Of a stretch of 64,000 nucleotides of DNA, positions 23,814 to 34,225 are shown piece after piece. The notes beneath the pieces are model-generated. The model saw only the letters and a program-made list of their open reading frames with translations, was not told where the DNA came from and made no database searches. The position numbers were made by a program, and so were the translations under genes. Source of the stretch: Candidatus Saccharimonadota bacterium (GTDB taxonomy: Bacteria; Patescibacteriota; Saccharimonadia; Saccharimonadales; Saccharimonadaceae); contig JAFRAS010000008.1 of the NCBI GenBank assembly GCA_017405265.1, forward strand, positions 1-64,000, given 5' to 3'. The number at the start of each line of letters is the position of its first letter. The first letter of the stretch is position 1.

Positions 23814-26690
23814 TTATTTTAAGATGGATTTTAGATAGAGACCGGTTTTACTTTTCTCGTTTTTCGCGACTTCCTCGGGAGTGCCAGAAGCCACAATTTC
23901 GCCACCGTTCACGCCGCCCTCGGGGCCCATATCGATAATCCAGTCGGCGGACTTGATGACGTGGAGATTGTGCTCGATGATAATCATCGAGTTGCCGCCG
24001 TCCACGAGGCGATTCAGGATGGCAAGGAGGCGTTTCACATCGTCGGTGTGGAGGCCGGTGGTGGGCTCGTCTAAAATATAGAGAGTTTTGCCGGTGGAAC
24101 GGCGCGCAAGTTCGGTGGCGAGTTTGATGCGCTGGGCTTCGCCGCCAGAGAAAGTGGTGGCGGGTTGGCCGAGTTTGATATAGCCGAGGCCGACGTCTTG
24201 GAGAGTTTTCAGCTTCGGGTGAATCGCGGGGTGATTTTCGAAGAATTGAACAGCCTCGTCGATGGTCATCTGGAGGACGTCCGAGATGGTTTTGCCGTTG
24301 TATTTTATCTCGAGGGCTTCGCGGTTGTAGCGTTTTCCGTGGCAGACGGGGCAGGTAACGTAAACGTCGGGGAGGAAATGCATTTCGATTTTGTTCACGC
24401 CGTCGCCTTGGCAGGCCTCGCAACGGCCGCCCTTGACGTTGAAAGAGAAGCGGCCGGCTTTGTAGCCGCGGGTTTTGGCGTCGGGTTGTTCGGCGAAGAG
24501 GGTGCGGATGGCGTTGAAAACGCCGGTGTAAGTCGCGGGGTTAGAGCGCGGGGTGCGACCGATGGGCGACTGGTCGATGACGATGCATTTGTCGAGATTC
24601 TTTATTCCCTCGATTTTATCATGGGCGCCGGGGACAGTTTCGGCGCGGTGGAGGCGAGCTAAGAGTTCGTTCGCCAAAATTTCGTTGACTAAAGTCGATT
24701 TTCCGGAGCCGGAGACGCCGGAGACGACGGTCATAACACCGAGCGGGAAGTGAACTTCGAGGTTTTTCAGATTATTTTCACGGGCGCCGTAAATCACGAG
24801 TTCTTTGTCTTTTTTTGGTTTGCGGCGGGACTTCGGGACGGGGATTTTAAGCTCGCCAGAGAGGTATTTCCCGGTCAGAGAATTCGGATTTTTCATTAGT
24901 TCCTCGGGGGTGCCAGCGGCGACCAGGCGGCCGCCGTTCACGCCGGCGCCGGGGCCGATGTCGATGATGTAATCGGAGGCGAGCATGGTGTCTTCGTCGT
25001 GTTCGACGACTAGAACAGTGTTTTTTAGGTCGCGCAGGTGTTTCAGAGTGCCGATTAATTTATCATTATCGCTTTGGTGGAGGCCGATGGAAGGTTCGTC
25101 GAGGACGTAAAGTACGCCCTGAAGGCCGGAGCCGATTTGAGTGGCGAGGCGGATGCGTTGAGCTTCGCCACCGGAGAGAGTCGAGGCGGGACGGGAAAGT
25201 TCGAGGTAGCCGAGCCCCACGTCTTGCATAAATTTCACGCGTGAGCGGATTTCTTTAATGATGGGGTCGGCAATGAGTTTTTCGGAATCGGTGAATTCGA
25301 GGTCGTCCTTCAGGGCGTCGATGGTCTGGTCAACGGTGAGATTACAGAGGTCAACAATATTCAAATCATGTACGGTGACGGCGAGGACGGCGGGGTTCAG
25401 GCGGGCGCCGTGGCAGGAGCCACATTCATGCATGCGCATGAAGCGTTCGATGTCGTGTTTCACGAAGTCGGAAGTGTCAGGGCTGTTGTAGCGGCGCTCG
25501 AGATTCGGAATCACGCCTTCGAAAGTGGTGTTATATGAAGTGCCGGTAGAAAGTTTTCCGTAGCCCGCGAGGCGGACTTCGTAGGTTTCGTCGCCGGTGC
25601 CGTAGAGAATAAGATTTTTCGCGGCGTCGCTGAGATCGCCGATTTTGGTGTAAATATTAAAACCGTGTTTTTGGCCGACGAGGGCGAGGCGTTTCAGCCA
25701 ATAAGAATCGCTCGAGACGCGGTTAAAGGGGCGGATGCCGCCTTCGGCGATGGTTAAGTTATTGTTGAAAACGAGGGCGGGGTCAACTTCCATGCGAAAA
25801 CCGAGGCCGGTGCAGGTCGGGCAGGCGCCTTGGGGGGCGTTGAAAGAGAAGAGGCGCGGTTCGAGTTCCGGAATCATCACGTCGGGGTGGTCGGGGCAGG
25901 CGTAGCGCTCGGAATAGGTCAAGAGTTCGTCACTCGCGATCGATTTATCGCTGATCGCGACGGAGTTGTCGTTGATTTTTAAGATTTTTATAATTCCCTG
26001 GCCCAAGTCTAGGGCTTGTTCGATGGAGTTATAAATTCGGGAATAGAGGTCGGGCGAGAGGATGAAGCGGTCCACGACGAGTTCGATGTCGTGGCGGAGT
26101 TGTTTGTCGAGGTCGGGGAATTCGTCGAGAGAATAGACGATGCCGTCAACGCGGATGCGACTGAAACCTTTGGTTAGAAATTGTTCAGAGAGGTGCTTGA
26201 ATTCGCCTTTCTTTTGTTCGGCGAGGGGCGAGAGAAGCATAAGTTTCGAGCCCAAGGGGAGTTTCATGACTTCGTTTACGATGTCTTCGGTGCTTCTTCT
26301 CTCGACTTTTTTGTGGCAGATGGGGCAGTGGGGGACGCCGACGCGGGCGAAAAGGAGGCGGAGATAATCATAAACTTCGGTGACGGTAGCGACGGTGCTA
26401 CGCGGGTTACGGCTCGTCGATTTTTGGTCGATAGAGATGGCGGGGGAGAGGCCGGTGATGGTGTCAACGTCGGGCTTATCCATTACCCCGAGGAACATGC
26501 GGGCGTAAGAGGAGAGAGATTCGACGTAGCGGCGCTGGCCCTCGGCGTAAATGGTGTCGAAGGCGAGGGAGGATTTTCCGGAGCCAGAGAGGCCGGTCAT
26601 GACGACGAGTTTGTCGCGCGGGATGTCGAGGTCGAGGTTTTTTAGGTTGTTTTCGCGGGCGCCGCGAATTCTCAAGAAATTGTCGTCCAT
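23814..26690 (-). CDS. uvrA: UvrABC excision nuclease subunit A
   Basis: 958 residues, full length. Two ABC ATPase modules: Walker [21 protein letters not shown] and [15 protein letters not shown], signatures [12 protein letters not shown] and [12 protein letters not shown]. Zinc modules [23 protein letters not shown] and CPVCHGKR are intact. UvrA finds bulky DNA lesions. The TAATAT box ends 9 nt before ATG (very short leader). No SOS-type operator was recognised. uvrB and uvrC are not in the window. Confidence 0.97.
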   Translation of the reverse strand: MDDNFLRIRGARENNLKNLDLDIPRDKLVVMTGLSGSGKSSLAFDTIYAEGQRRYVESLSSYARMFLGVMDKPDVDTITGLSPAISIDQKSTSRNPRSTVATVTEVYDYLRLLFARVGVPHCPICHKKVERRSTEDIVNEVMKLPLGSKLMLLSPLAEQKKGEFKHLSEQFLTKGFSRIRVDGIVYSLDEFPDLDKQLRHDIELVVDRFILSPDLYSRIYNSIEQALDLGQGIIKILKINDNSVAISDKSIASDELLTYSERYACPDHPDVMIPELEPRLFSFNAPQGACPTCTGLGFRMEVDPALVFNNNLTIAEGGIRPFNRVSSDSYWLKRLALVGQKHGFNIYTKIGDLSDAAKNLILYGTGDETYEVRLAGYGKLSTGTSYNTTFEGVIPNLERRYNSPDTSDFVKHDIERFMRMHECGSCHGARLNPAVLAVTVHDLNIVDLCNLTVDQTIDALKDDLEFTDSEKLIADPIIKEIRSRVKFMQDVGLGYLELSRPASTLSGGEAQRIRLATQIGSGLQGVLYVLDEPSIGLHQSDNDKLIGTLKHLRDLKNTVLVVEHDEDTMLASDYIIDIGPGAGVNGGRLVAAGTPEELMKNPNSLTGKYLSGELKIPVPKSRRKPKKDKELVIYGARENNLKNLEVHFPLGVMTVVSGVSGSGKSTLVNEILANELLARLHRAETVPGAHDKIEGIKNLDKCIVIDQSPIGRTPRSNPATYTGVFNAIRTLFAEQPDAKTRGYKAGRFSFNVKGGRCEACQGDGVNKIEMHFLPDVYVTCPVCHGKRYNREALEIKYNGKTISDVLQMTIDEAVQFFENHPAIHPKLKTLQDVGLGYIKLGQPATTFSGGEAQRIKLATELARRSTGKTLYILDEPTTGLHTDDVKRLLAILNRLVDGGNSMIIIEHNLHVIKSADWIIDMGPEGGVNGGEIVASGTPEEVAKNEKSKTGLYLKSILK

Positions 26691-26751
26691 ATCTTCGCGA
26701 TATTAGCACATTTTGGCGAAAAAGTCAAGGGGTAAGAGGGGTTTCGGGCGA

Positions 26752-26779
26752 GAAAAAATCCCCTCGCTTTCGCGAGGGG
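26752..26779 (-). terminator. Terminator of the SH3-domain protein gene
   Basis: Minus strand CCCCTCGC-GAAA-GCGAGGGG followed by ATTTTTTC, 8 nt after the stop codon at 26787. Confidence 0.92.
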
Positions 26780-26786
26780 CAGGAGG

Positions 26787-27707
26787 TTAATAGTCGTCGA
26801 CGCGGACCCAGTCTGCGTCAAGCAGGGCATAGCTCACGCCTTCGGGGAGGACGTAGTCTCCGTAGTAAGTGTGGAGAGTGTGGTCCCAGAGGGTGATGTA
26901 GGGGTCGAAGTAGGGCTCGGTCGTGCCCCCAGATTCCTTTTTATAGAGGAATTCGCTCATCATGTAGCCAGTGCGACCGTTGTAGGAGACGATGCTCCAG
27001 GTCGCGTTGTACTGGCCGGTGACGGTGACGGTGTAGCCCAACGGGATTTTTTCGATCACGTTGTTCTTATCCGTAGTGTTCGGGGTGCTCCGGAAATTCA
27101 CCGTCTTACCGGTTTTTGCAACTACCTTCGCTTCGTAGGGGTAACTGCCGGGCTGAATGCCAGGGTCGTAGCCCCAGAGTTCGGTGGACTTCACCAGATA
27201 AAGGTTTCCAGAGAGTTCGACCAGGGTGAACTCGCTGACGGTGCCGAGCACGGTGACGCTCGAGGATACCGGGATCATGCCACAGGCCGCGACGTTGGTC
27301 GAAAGGTATGCGTAGATATCTTTCGATACGGTCATTTTGTTACTTTGGTAACTACTGAGGGTGATGCTGCTCTGGCTGCCGGACAGGTAGCGGCTCATGA
27401 CGAAGCCGAGTCGGTTGGGGTTGCCGTAGTAGTCCAGAGTGGCTACGAGAGACCACTGGTAGTCGCCGTAGTATTCGGCGATGCGCTTGACGTTTCCCTT
27501 AATGGTGGTCAGGACGGTGCCGGTGTTTTTGTTCGGGCGACTCCGAAGGTTAACGGAAGCGGTGACCGAACAATCGGTCGGAGCGACGGCGTCGGCGCTC
27601 GCGACGTTGTTGCTCATGATTACCATAAAGATAATCGTGGCCGTCAAGAGTGTCATGATGGCGTAGAACCCTACGCGGAAAAGATCGAGACTTTTGTCCT
27701 TCTTCAC
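26787..27707 (-). CDS. Exported protein with bacterial SH3 domains
   Basis: 306 residues from a GTG start, chosen for the GGAGG site 8 nt upstream. A membrane anchor or signal (about residues 12-35, FYAIMTLLTATIIFMVIM) is followed by at least two SH3b domains: VNLRSRPNKNTGTVLTTIKG ... RLGFVMSRYL, and VNFRSTPNTTDKNNVIEKIP ... RTGYMMSEFL. Such domains usually bind peptidoglycan or surface ligands. A role at the cell surface or in host contact is inference. The GTG start and C-rich codons differ from most neighbours. Confidence 0.8.
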   Translation of the reverse strand: MKKDKSLDLFRVGFYAIMTLLTATIIFMVIMSNNVASADAVAPTDCSVTASVNLRSRPNKNTGTVLTTIKGNVKRIAEYYGDYQWSLVATLDYYGNPNRLGFVMSRYLSGSQSSITLSSYQSNKMTVSKDIYAYLSTNVAACGMIPVSSSVTVLGTVSEFTLVELSGNLYLVKSTELWGYDPGIQPGSYPYEAKVVAKTGKTVNFRSTPNTTDKNNVIEKIPLGYTVTVTGQYNATWSIVSYNGRTGYMMSEFLYKKESGGTTEPYFDPYITLWDHTLHTYYGDYVLPEGVSYALLDADWVRVDDY

Positions 27708-27756
27708 GATAAGGACCTCCTTTTTTATTAATGTACCTCTCTCACGAGATAAGTCT

Positions 27757-27785
27757 ATTATACCACAAAAAGCGAAATTTGTAAA
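27757..27785 (-). promoter_or_regulatory. Promoter of the SH3-domain protein gene
   Basis: Minus strand TTTACA (27780-27785), 17 nt, TATAAT (27757-27762). It is nearly the same as the trm11 promoter at 22491-22519, but here it is followed by a leader of about 43 nt with AGGAGG. Confidence 0.75.
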
Positions 27786-27872
27786 GAGGGTTATGGTAAA
27801 AATAGCGAATTTTGGTTGTTTTTTAGGGATTTGTGGTATAATTTTGCTAAGTATAAGCTAAATGGAGATAAT

Positions 27873-28916
27873 ATGGATTCAGAGAAAGATGTGAAAGCTG
27901 GGGGCGAAATTCACGATTTTACGCCGAAATTGGACAAAAGTATGCCGAAAATTGAGGCGAAAAAGGCAGAAAAGGTTGAAAAGACAGAGGTGAAAGCGGA
28001 GGGTTCAGAGAAGAAAACGGGGAGGACGGTCGGGATTATCGTGGCGTGCTTGCTCGTTATTGGGGCGATTGGATTCGCGGTGTGGTATTTTGCGCTGGGT
28101 GGGAAAAACACGATTTCGGGGGAGCGGACGGATGTTTTGAAGATTATTGCCGGCGAAACAGAGGAGCAGGTGAAAAACGGTGAGCGGCCGGAGGAATATA
28201 AAGAGATGCTCGCGGCGGCGGATGATATGTATGGGGGGAGTTGTTGGAAACTTCGGTCGACTTTCTCTTTGACGGCGTATGTGGGGTCGGAGAGCGACCT
28301 TTTTGTCGAGAATCTGGATGAGTGCCGGGCGGACATTGCGAAGCTCAAAAGTGGGCTTTCGAAGTTGGAGACGAATAAATATCTCAATAGTTCGGAGGGA
28401 GAGGTGAAAGAGGCGTGGGGAGCGGCGAAAGCGAAACTCAAAGAGGTGTTGCCGAAATTTGAGAATATGACGGATGATTATGAGAGGTTGCATAATCTCG
28501 TTTTGGGGCTCGCGGGGGCGGATTATACGCAATATGAGTATAAGAAGGAGGATGTGCTTGAGATTGTCGCGGAGGCGAAGGGGGCGAGCGCGGAGGTCGT
28601 GCGGGAGTTCGGTGAGAAGATGGGGGAGCAACTTTGGACGCTTGCGGAGGCGTATAATAACAGAGTGAAGACGTTTAATGATTACGTTGCGACGGGGATG
28701 GAGGGGGACATTTCGGTGGTCGAGGAGGCGTATAATGAGGCGGACAAGAAATATTACGCCGAGACAAATGCGTATTTTGAGCTATACGACTCGTATATGC
28801 CGGTGAAATTTATGGACACGAATGCGGTGTATGGGACGGATTTCGGGGAGAGCGGGGCGGAAATTCGGCTTGTTGAGCTCGTGTATGCGATTGAGAAGGA
28901 AATTCTCGGGGAGTAG
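27873..28916 (+). CDS. Single-pass membrane protein with helical outer domain, unknown function
   Basis: 347 residues. A Lys/Glu-rich cytoplasmic tail of about 55 residues, one membrane segment (GIIVACLLVIGAIGFAVWYFAL) and a long, mostly helical outer region rich in Glu, Lys and Tyr. Two Cys (SCWKL and DECRA) could form a disulfide. No family was recognised. The start at 27873 (MDSEKDVKAGG) follows TGGAGATA; a longer in-frame form beginning 57 nt earlier is rejected since TATAAT (27837-27842) lies inside it. Confidence 0.65.
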   Translation: MDSEKDVKAGGEIHDFTPKLDKSMPKIEAKKAEKVEKTEVKAEGSEKKTGRTVGIIVACLLVIGAIGFAVWYFALGGKNTISGERTDVLKIIAGETEEQVKNGERPEEYKEMLAAADDMYGGSCWKLRSTFSLTAYVGSESDLFVENLDECRADIAKLKSGLSKLETNKYLNSSEGEVKEAWGAAKAKLKEVLPKFENMTDDYERLHNLVLGLAGADYTQYEYKKEDVLEIVAEAKGASAEVVREFGEKMGEQLWTLAEAYNNRVKTFNDYVATGMEGDISVVEEAYNEADKKYYAETNAYFELYDSYMPVKFMDTNAVYGTDFGESGAEIRLVELVYAIEKEILGE

Positions 28917-28924
28917 GGGGTTCG

Positions 28925-28955
28925 AAAAAAATCCGCCTTTGTCGGGCGGATTTTT
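28925..28955. terminator. Bidirectional terminator
   Basis: AAAAATCCGCC, a 6-nt loop and GGGCGGATTTTT. A and T tracts flank both sides, so it can end the membrane-protein gene (plus) and sbcB (minus). Confidence 0.88.
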
Positions 28956-28961
28956 GGTGGG

Positions 28962-30332
28962 CTATTGGGCGAGGGAGGAGAAGTAAAGAGAGAGTTCTTC
29001 GAGGAGAAAATCGTCTTTTCCTTCGGATTTCAGGCGGGTGAGGGAGTCGAGGAAGGGTTTACTCTGGGCGTTCAGGCGGGTGGCGCGGTAGGATTCCCAT
29101 TCGGCGAGCTCGGCGTCGGTCAGGGTGGATTTGAAATTTTTGGCCTTGTAGTGGAGAAAAAGAGGAGAAAGGCGAGGGTCGGCGAAAGTGGGGTGGAATT
29201 TTTTCATTAGGGCGGGCTCGTCGAGGTTGCGAACTTCTTCGCAGAGGCGGCGGTCGGAGTCGGGGAGAAAAGCGTCGTAGAGGGCGGATTCGGGGGTGGC
29301 GGCCGGCGGGAAAGGCGGGAGTTCGAGGGATTTCGCGAGGCTCAGGATTTCGGATTTATGCGCTTCTATGTCTTCAGCGTTTTTTAGGACGGTGGCACGA
29401 TTAAGGTCGAGTTTTTCCCAGCCGTTTTCGGCGTCTAAAATGGAGAGCGGGGCGAGGACGGGGCAACGGTTCAAGGCGACGGATTTAATGATTTTTTTGG
29501 GGTTGGGGCTCGCGGTGGGGTCGTCTTTTTTCTCGAGGAGGGATTTTAGCTCATTATAACTGTATCTTAAATCATAAACCAGGACGCTACTGTTCTTTCC
29601 CTCGGCGAGGGGGCGAATGACGGTGGTGAAATTGTGGGTGGCGCCGTAAGAGCCGGAGGTGTAGACGAGGTTTTGGGGATTTTTCGGGTCGAGGAGGGGT
29701 TTCAGAGTGTTTTTGTCGCGGTGGGTGAAGAAATAAGAGAAGAGTTTCGGCTGTTTTTCGCGGATGAGGCGGGCGACGGCGATGGTGGCGAAGACGTCGG
29801 AGCTGGCGTCGTGGGCGGATTCGTGTTCGAGGTTATTCATTTTTGTCAGGAGTTCGAGGCGGTTGGTGGGCTTCCCTTCGTCGGTGACGGGCCAAGAAAT
29901 GCCTTCGCCGCGGAGGGCGCGAGTAATGCGGACAATATCGAGGAGGTCCCAGCGGTTGCGGCCGTCTTTCCATTGCCACTCATAAGGGTCAATAAAGTTT
30001 CGCCAAAAGAGGTGGCGGATGAATTCGTCGTCGAAGCGGACGTTGTTGTAGCCGAGGGAGATGGTGTCGGGGGTGAAAATTTCGCTTACCAGAATTTCGC
30101 AGAGTTCTTTTTCGGTGATTCCCTCTTCCAGAGTTTTTTGAGGGGTGATTTTTGTAGTCAGGATGGCCTCAGGGGAGGGGAGAGTGTCGTCGTCGAGTTT
30201 AACGTAGAAATTGACGGGGGAGCCGAGGGGATTCAGGTCGAGGTCGGTGCGCTGGCCGGCGAATTGCATGATGCGGTCTTCGCGCGGGGAGAGGCCGGAG
30301 GTTTCGAGGTCGTAGAAAAAGAAAGTTTTCAT
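28962..30332 (-). CDS. sbcB: Exodeoxyribonuclease I-type 3'-5' exonuclease
   Basis: 456 residues. The DEDD exonuclease start FFFYDLETSGLSPREDRIMQFAGQRTD, then GYNNVRFDDEFIRHLFWRNF, WDLLDIVRITRALR and HDASSDVFATIAVARL follow ExoI (SbcB) closely. The SH3-like and C-terminal domains are less conserved. It degrades single-stranded DNA from the 3' end. The ATG overlaps the trxB stop (ATGA). Last gene of the pheS-led operon. Confidence 0.9.
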   Translation of the reverse strand: MKTFFFYDLETSGLSPREDRIMQFAGQRTDLDLNPLGSPVNFYVKLDDDTLPSPEAILTTKITPQKTLEEGITEKELCEILVSEIFTPDTISLGYNNVRFDDEFIRHLFWRNFIDPYEWQWKDGRNRWDLLDIVRITRALRGEGISWPVTDEGKPTNRLELLTKMNNLEHESAHDASSDVFATIAVARLIREKQPKLFSYFFTHRDKNTLKPLLDPKNPQNLVYTSGSYGATHNFTTVIRPLAEGKNSSVLVYDLRYSYNELKSLLEKKDDPTASPNPKKIIKSVALNRCPVLAPLSILDAENGWEKLDLNRATVLKNAEDIEAHKSEILSLAKSLELPPFPPAATPESALYDAFLPDSDRRLCEEVRNLDEPALMKKFHPTFADPRLSPLFLHYKAKNFKSTLTDAELAEWESYRATRLNAQSKPFLDSLTRLKSEGKDDFLLEELSLYFSSLAQ

Positions 30333-31120
30333 TGTTTTAGGAAGTTAATGATGTCGACTGCGGCGGCGGCGCCGTCGGCGGCGGAGGTGATGCATTGGTC
30401 GAGGACGCCGGAGCGGACGGAGCCGGCGGCGAAGATATTGTCTTTCACGCGGTGAGTTTCGTCGGTTTTGACGTAGCCTTTTTCGTCGAGGAGGGCGGGC
30501 TCAAGCATAGAGGAGGCGGGGGTGTGGCCGATAAAAACGAAGACGGCGGCGAAATCTTTGGTGTTTTCTTCGGTCGCGAGGACTTTTTCGATTTTTATGT
30601 TGGACTTTTTCTCGAGAGCAGAGAGGGTGGCAGGTTCGGCGCGAAGGTCGGAGTTGGCAAAAATAGTGACGGAGGAGGCGAGGTCGGAGAGATAAAGAGC
30701 TCCGGAGGCGGCGGAATTGCCAGAGCCGACGACGGCGACGGATTTATCTCTATAAAGCGGGGCGTCGCAGAGGGCGCAATAAGAGACGGGCGGGACGGGC
30801 GTGAAATCGAGTTTTTTCGGGACGGTGCCAGTGGCGAGGAGGATGGCGTCGGCGGGCGAGAGAGTCTTATCAGTGTCGGAATATGCGAATTTGACGCCGA
30901 GGGATTTTAGCTTTTTAATTTCGGAGTTCGCGAGGTCGCGACCGGGGCCACCCGGGAAGCCCGGGAAATTGTCGAGAGAGGGGATTTCGTTGAGTTTTCC
31001 GCCGAAGGCGCTCGTTTCGAAGACGGTAACGTCGAGACCGGAGCGGACGGCGTAAAGCGCGGCGGCGAGGCCGGCAGGGCCGGAGCCGTAGATGTTGAGG
31101 TTTTTTTTCGAAGTTTCCAA
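30329..31120 (-). CDS. trxB: Thioredoxin reductase-like flavoprotein
   Basis: 263 residues, shorter than the usual 310 or so. FAD-binding YGSGPAGLAAALYA, NADPH-binding VVGSGNSAASGALYLSD, and the redox motif CALC in VSYCALCDAPLY are present; the C-terminal FAD signature reads NIFAAGSVRSG rather than GVFAAGDV. The start appears to be TTG directly after the FKBP gene stop; no better ATG fits the Rossmann motif. Reduces thioredoxin with NADPH in the family. Confidence 0.88.
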   Translation of the reverse strand: METSKKNLNIYGSGPAGLAAALYAVRSGLDVTVFETSAFGGKLNEIPSLDNFPGFPGGPGRDLANSEIKKLKSLGVKFAYSDTDKTLSPADAILLATGTVPKKLDFTPVPPVSYCALCDAPLYRDKSVAVVGSGNSAASGALYLSDLASSVTIFANSDLRAEPATLSALEKKSNIKIEKVLATEENTKDFAAVFVFIGHTPASSMLEPALLDEKGYVKTDETHRVKDNIFAAGSVRSGVLDQCITSAADGAAAAVDIINFLKQ

Positions 31121-31121
31121 G

Positions 31122-31835
31122 TTATTCTACCGTTTCTACTGTTTGGGTTTGACTTTGGGCTTTGTAGTATTCGGCGTAGTAGGCGGTGAGGAGTTTGGTA
31201 TAGAGTTCGTCGAGCTCGGTGTAAAGCGGGGCAACATCATCTGGGATGGAGACGGGCATGACGATGAAGCGGAGCGGGGAGTTGTAAGAGCCGCAGATTT
31301 CGCGCGTGTCGCCGTAAGCCTGTTCGGAAGGGATGTCGATTTCGCGGACGCCGCCGATTTTCATGCCGAGGATGCCGTCGGCCCAGCCCTTGATCATGTC
31401 GGTGCTGTTTTCGACTTTAATCGGGGCGTTTAAGGCGCTTTTGTCGGCGTTGAAGGAGGATTCGAAGATGGACTCGTCGGGGCAGTAGCCGATGTAATAG
31501 GCGAAATAGGAGGCGTCATTGGTGATTTCAAAACCGTCGCCTTCTTTCAAATCTTTCGTTTCGAGCGGGGCGGCGTTGGCGGCTTCGGCGTTGTAGCCGG
31601 TGACGTTGGCGAGGTAAGGGTAGAAAGCGTCGTAATAGTAGGGAGAGAGTTTTTCGGCGATTTCGGCTTCTTTAGCCATGTATTTCGCTTCGAGGGCGGA
31701 GACGGAATTGTCTTCGGTTTTGTTGCCGAGGATGACGGCGATATAGACGCCGACGGAAGTGACGAGCAGGACAGCGATAACGGCGATCGAGATAAGGCGC
31801 TGTTTCAAACTGGTTTTGGTTAGGTTTTCTTGCAT
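31122..31835 (-). CDS. Membrane-anchored FKBP-type peptidyl-prolyl isomerase
   Basis: 237 residues. One N-terminal membrane segment (about residues 12-36, LISIAVIAVLLVTSVGVYIAV) followed by an outer helix-rich part and an FKBP domain (about 90-205): ETKDLKEGDGFEIT, then DMIKGWADGILGMKIGGVREIDIPSEQAYG and PLRFIVMPVSI. It probably helps fold secreted proteins. AGGAGG 6 nt before ATG, inside the pheT end. Confidence 0.85.
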   Translation of the reverse strand: MQENLTKTSLKQRLISIAVIAVLLVTSVGVYIAVILGNKTEDNSVSALEAKYMAKEAEIAEKLSPYYYDAFYPYLANVTGYNAEAANAAPLETKDLKEGDGFEITNDASYFAYYIGYCPDESIFESSFNADKSALNAPIKVENSTDMIKGWADGILGMKIGGVREIDIPSEQAYGDTREICGSYNSPLRFIVMPVSIPDDVAPLYTELDELYTKLLTAYYAEYYKAQSQTQTVETVE

Positions 31836-31843
31836 ATTCCTCC

Positions 31844-34225
31844 TTAGACGAGCTCCGCACCAAACGCGTCAATAACTTCTTTTACTATGGAATCTATTAT
31901 AGCAGAAATTTCGGCGGACTCCAGAGTTTTTTCGGGAGAGGAGAAGGTAAGGTGGAAGGAGAGGTTTTTCGTGTCTTCGGAGTTTTTGTAAATTGAGGCG
32001 GGGGCGAGAGTAAAGAGAAGGTTGTGACTCTTGAGAGATTTTTTCAGAGTTTCTTCGACGGAGGCGTAAGGGGTTTTTGAGCTAATTTTGAAGGTCAGGT
32101 CACGGGAGACAGACGGGAATTTCGAGAGAGTGACGGGTTGCGGTTTTTTAGTCGGCTCGTTCAAAAGTAAGTCGAGATTGAGCTCAAAAGCGGAGAGTTG
32201 ACCCGAAATTTTGAAATTTTTCAAGACGTTCGGGGAGATTTCGCCGAAGAGGCCGAGAGTTTCGCCGTTTGCAGATTTGATGAGGGCGGAGCGACCGGGG
32301 ATGAAGAGAGGGTTTTTCGTGTCGTTTTCGGCGATTTTGAGATTTTTGTGAAGTCGCGCAAAAAGGAAGGAAAGTTCGGATTTAACAGAGAAGAAATTGC
32401 CAAAAAGGGTGAGAGCCAGCGAGTTCTGGAGCGCGGGCGTAGTATCCGAAGAAAGACCCCAGGATTTTCGCGAAATTTGGTTCATTTCGAAGAGGGAGAA
32501 ATCGGCGTAGCCGGCGTGGAGATTCAAGGAGACCTTATCAAGAAGCGAGGGGAGGAGGGAGGGGCGGAAAAGTTGAAGCTCGGGGGAGATGGAGTTCACG
32601 ATTTCATAGCAATCTTCTACGAGGTCCGGCTGATTCGATTTTTTGAGGAGATTTTTCGAAATGAAAGAATAAGTCAAGATTTCGTGGGCTTTCAGGTCGG
32701 AAGTGAGGAGGTGGCGGATTTCGGATTTCAGGGTCAAAACGGGGGAAATTTCGGCGGGAGCGGCAGGGCGGAGAGGAAGGTTGAGCGGAATATTGTCATA
32801 GCCCAGGAGCCGGCCGACTTCTTCGATGATATCTTCTTCGATGTGGATGTCGGTGCGCCAGGCGGGAGGAGTGATTTTTAGAGATTTGTCATTTTCTACC
32901 TTGAAACCGACATTCTTCAGTGTTTTTTCGATGAGGTCGGCGGGGTAAGTGGTGCCGAGGATGGAGTTGATTTTTTCGACGGAGATGGAAATTTCGGCTT
33001 TTTCGGCGGGGGTGGGGTAAAAATCGGAGGCGGAGACGAGGGTGGCGGGGAGGAGAGAGGCGCAGAGCGAAAGCGCTGGGAGAGTGCCGGAAGCGGGCTG
33101 GCCCTTAGTGAAACGGGTGATGGCTTCGGTGAAGAGGCCGTGGCTCATCTGGGTTTTTCGGAGGTGATAGAGAGAGAAAGTGGCGGATTCTAAGAGAATA
33201 GTTTTCGTGTTTTCGTCGATGGCAGTGCTTTTTCCGCCCATGGCGCCGGCGAGAGCAACGGGGGTATCGTCGGCGCAGATGACGATGTCGGTTTCATTCA
33301 GCTCGATTTCTTTGTCGTCTAAGAGGACTAGTTTTTCACCGGGGCGGGCGAGGCGGACGACGATGTTTCCGCCGAGGGTCTTGAATTTGTCAAAATCGAA
33401 GGCGTGGAGAGGTTGGCCGGTTTTTAGCATGACGATGTTAGTGGCGTCAACGATGTCGGAGATGGAATGCATGCCGGCTTTCGCGAGAAAGATGTGATTT
33501 TTGGTCAAGTAAGGCGATTTTTGGGTGACGGAGTCGACTTTTAAGACGGCGTAAGAGTAGCGCGGACAGATGGACTGGTCGGAGATTTCGACTTTTATCT
33601 CGGGGGATTTTTCAAGGCTCAAAGTCGGACAGTCTGGTTCTTTGAATTCTTTGCCGAGGATACCGGCGATTTCGCGCGCGAAGCCCAAGATACCGAAGCA
33701 GTCGGGGCGGTGGGTGAGGGATTTATTTTCGATGTCTAAGATAATGTCGTTCAGACCGAAGGTTTTCGCGAAGTCGGCGCCGGGCTCGGCGATTTCGGGG
33801 TCGATTTCGACAATGCCGGCGTGGTCCTCGCCGAGGTCGAGTTCGTCGAGGGCGGCGAGCATGCCGTGAGACTCGTAGCCGCGAAGCTTGCGGACATCTA
33901 AAACGAAATTTTCTTTACCGAAGGTGACGGGGACGGTGCAACCGGGTTGGAGCCAGACGGCAAACGTACCGGCGCGGACATTCGGAGCACCACAGACAAC
34001 GTCGGTCAGGTCCTTTGTGCCGTCGTTTACTTTGCAGAAAGTGAGGTGGGTGCCTTCGATTTTTTCGGCGGATTCGACTTTGACGATTTTGATGTTTTTG
34101 TATTTTTCAGAAAGGTCGATAGTTCCCTCGATTTCGACGAGGCGAGAGCCGATGAGTTTCAAGAGTTCGGGGGTTTCGATGTCGATGTCAACGTAGTTTT
34201 TGATCTCGTTTAAAGAAATTAGCAT
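31844..34225 (-). CDS. pheT: Phenylalanyl-tRNA synthetase beta subunit
   Basis: 793 residues, full length. The N-terminal tRNA-binding OB domain, the B3/B4 editing region (RPDCFGILGFAREIAGIL, LRKTQMSHGLFTEAITRFTKG), the B5 domain (WRTDIHIEEDIIEEVGRLLGYDNIPL) and the C-terminal ferredoxin-like domain (LSKFPSVSRDLTFKI) appear in order. The ATG overlaps the end of pheS by 7 nt. Confidence 0.96.
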   Translation of the reverse strand: MLISLNEIKNYVDIDIETPELLKLIGSRLVEIEGTIDLSEKYKNIKIVKVESAEKIEGTHLTFCKVNDGTKDLTDVVCGAPNVRAGTFAVWLQPGCTVPVTFGKENFVLDVRKLRGYESHGMLAALDELDLGEDHAGIVEIDPEIAEPGADFAKTFGLNDIILDIENKSLTHRPDCFGILGFAREIAGILGKEFKEPDCPTLSLEKSPEIKVEISDQSICPRYSYAVLKVDSVTQKSPYLTKNHIFLAKAGMHSISDIVDATNIVMLKTGQPLHAFDFDKFKTLGGNIVVRLARPGEKLVLLDDKEIELNETDIVICADDTPVALAGAMGGKSTAIDENTKTILLESATFSLYHLRKTQMSHGLFTEAITRFTKGQPASGTLPALSLCASLLPATLVSASDFYPTPAEKAEISISVEKINSILGTTYPADLIEKTLKNVGFKVENDKSLKITPPAWRTDIHIEEDIIEEVGRLLGYDNIPLNLPLRPAAPAEISPVLTLKSEIRHLLTSDLKAHEILTYSFISKNLLKKSNQPDLVEDCYEIVNSISPELQLFRPSLLPSLLDKVSLNLHAGYADFSLFEMNQISRKSWGLSSDTTPALQNSLALTLFGNFFSVKSELSFLFARLHKNLKIAENDTKNPLFIPGRSALIKSANGETLGLFGEISPNVLKNFKISGQLSAFELNLDLLLNEPTKKPQPVTLSKFPSVSRDLTFKISSKTPYASVEETLKKSLKSHNLLFTLAPASIYKNSEDTKNLSFHLTFSSPEKTLESAEISAIIDSIVKEVIDAFGAELV

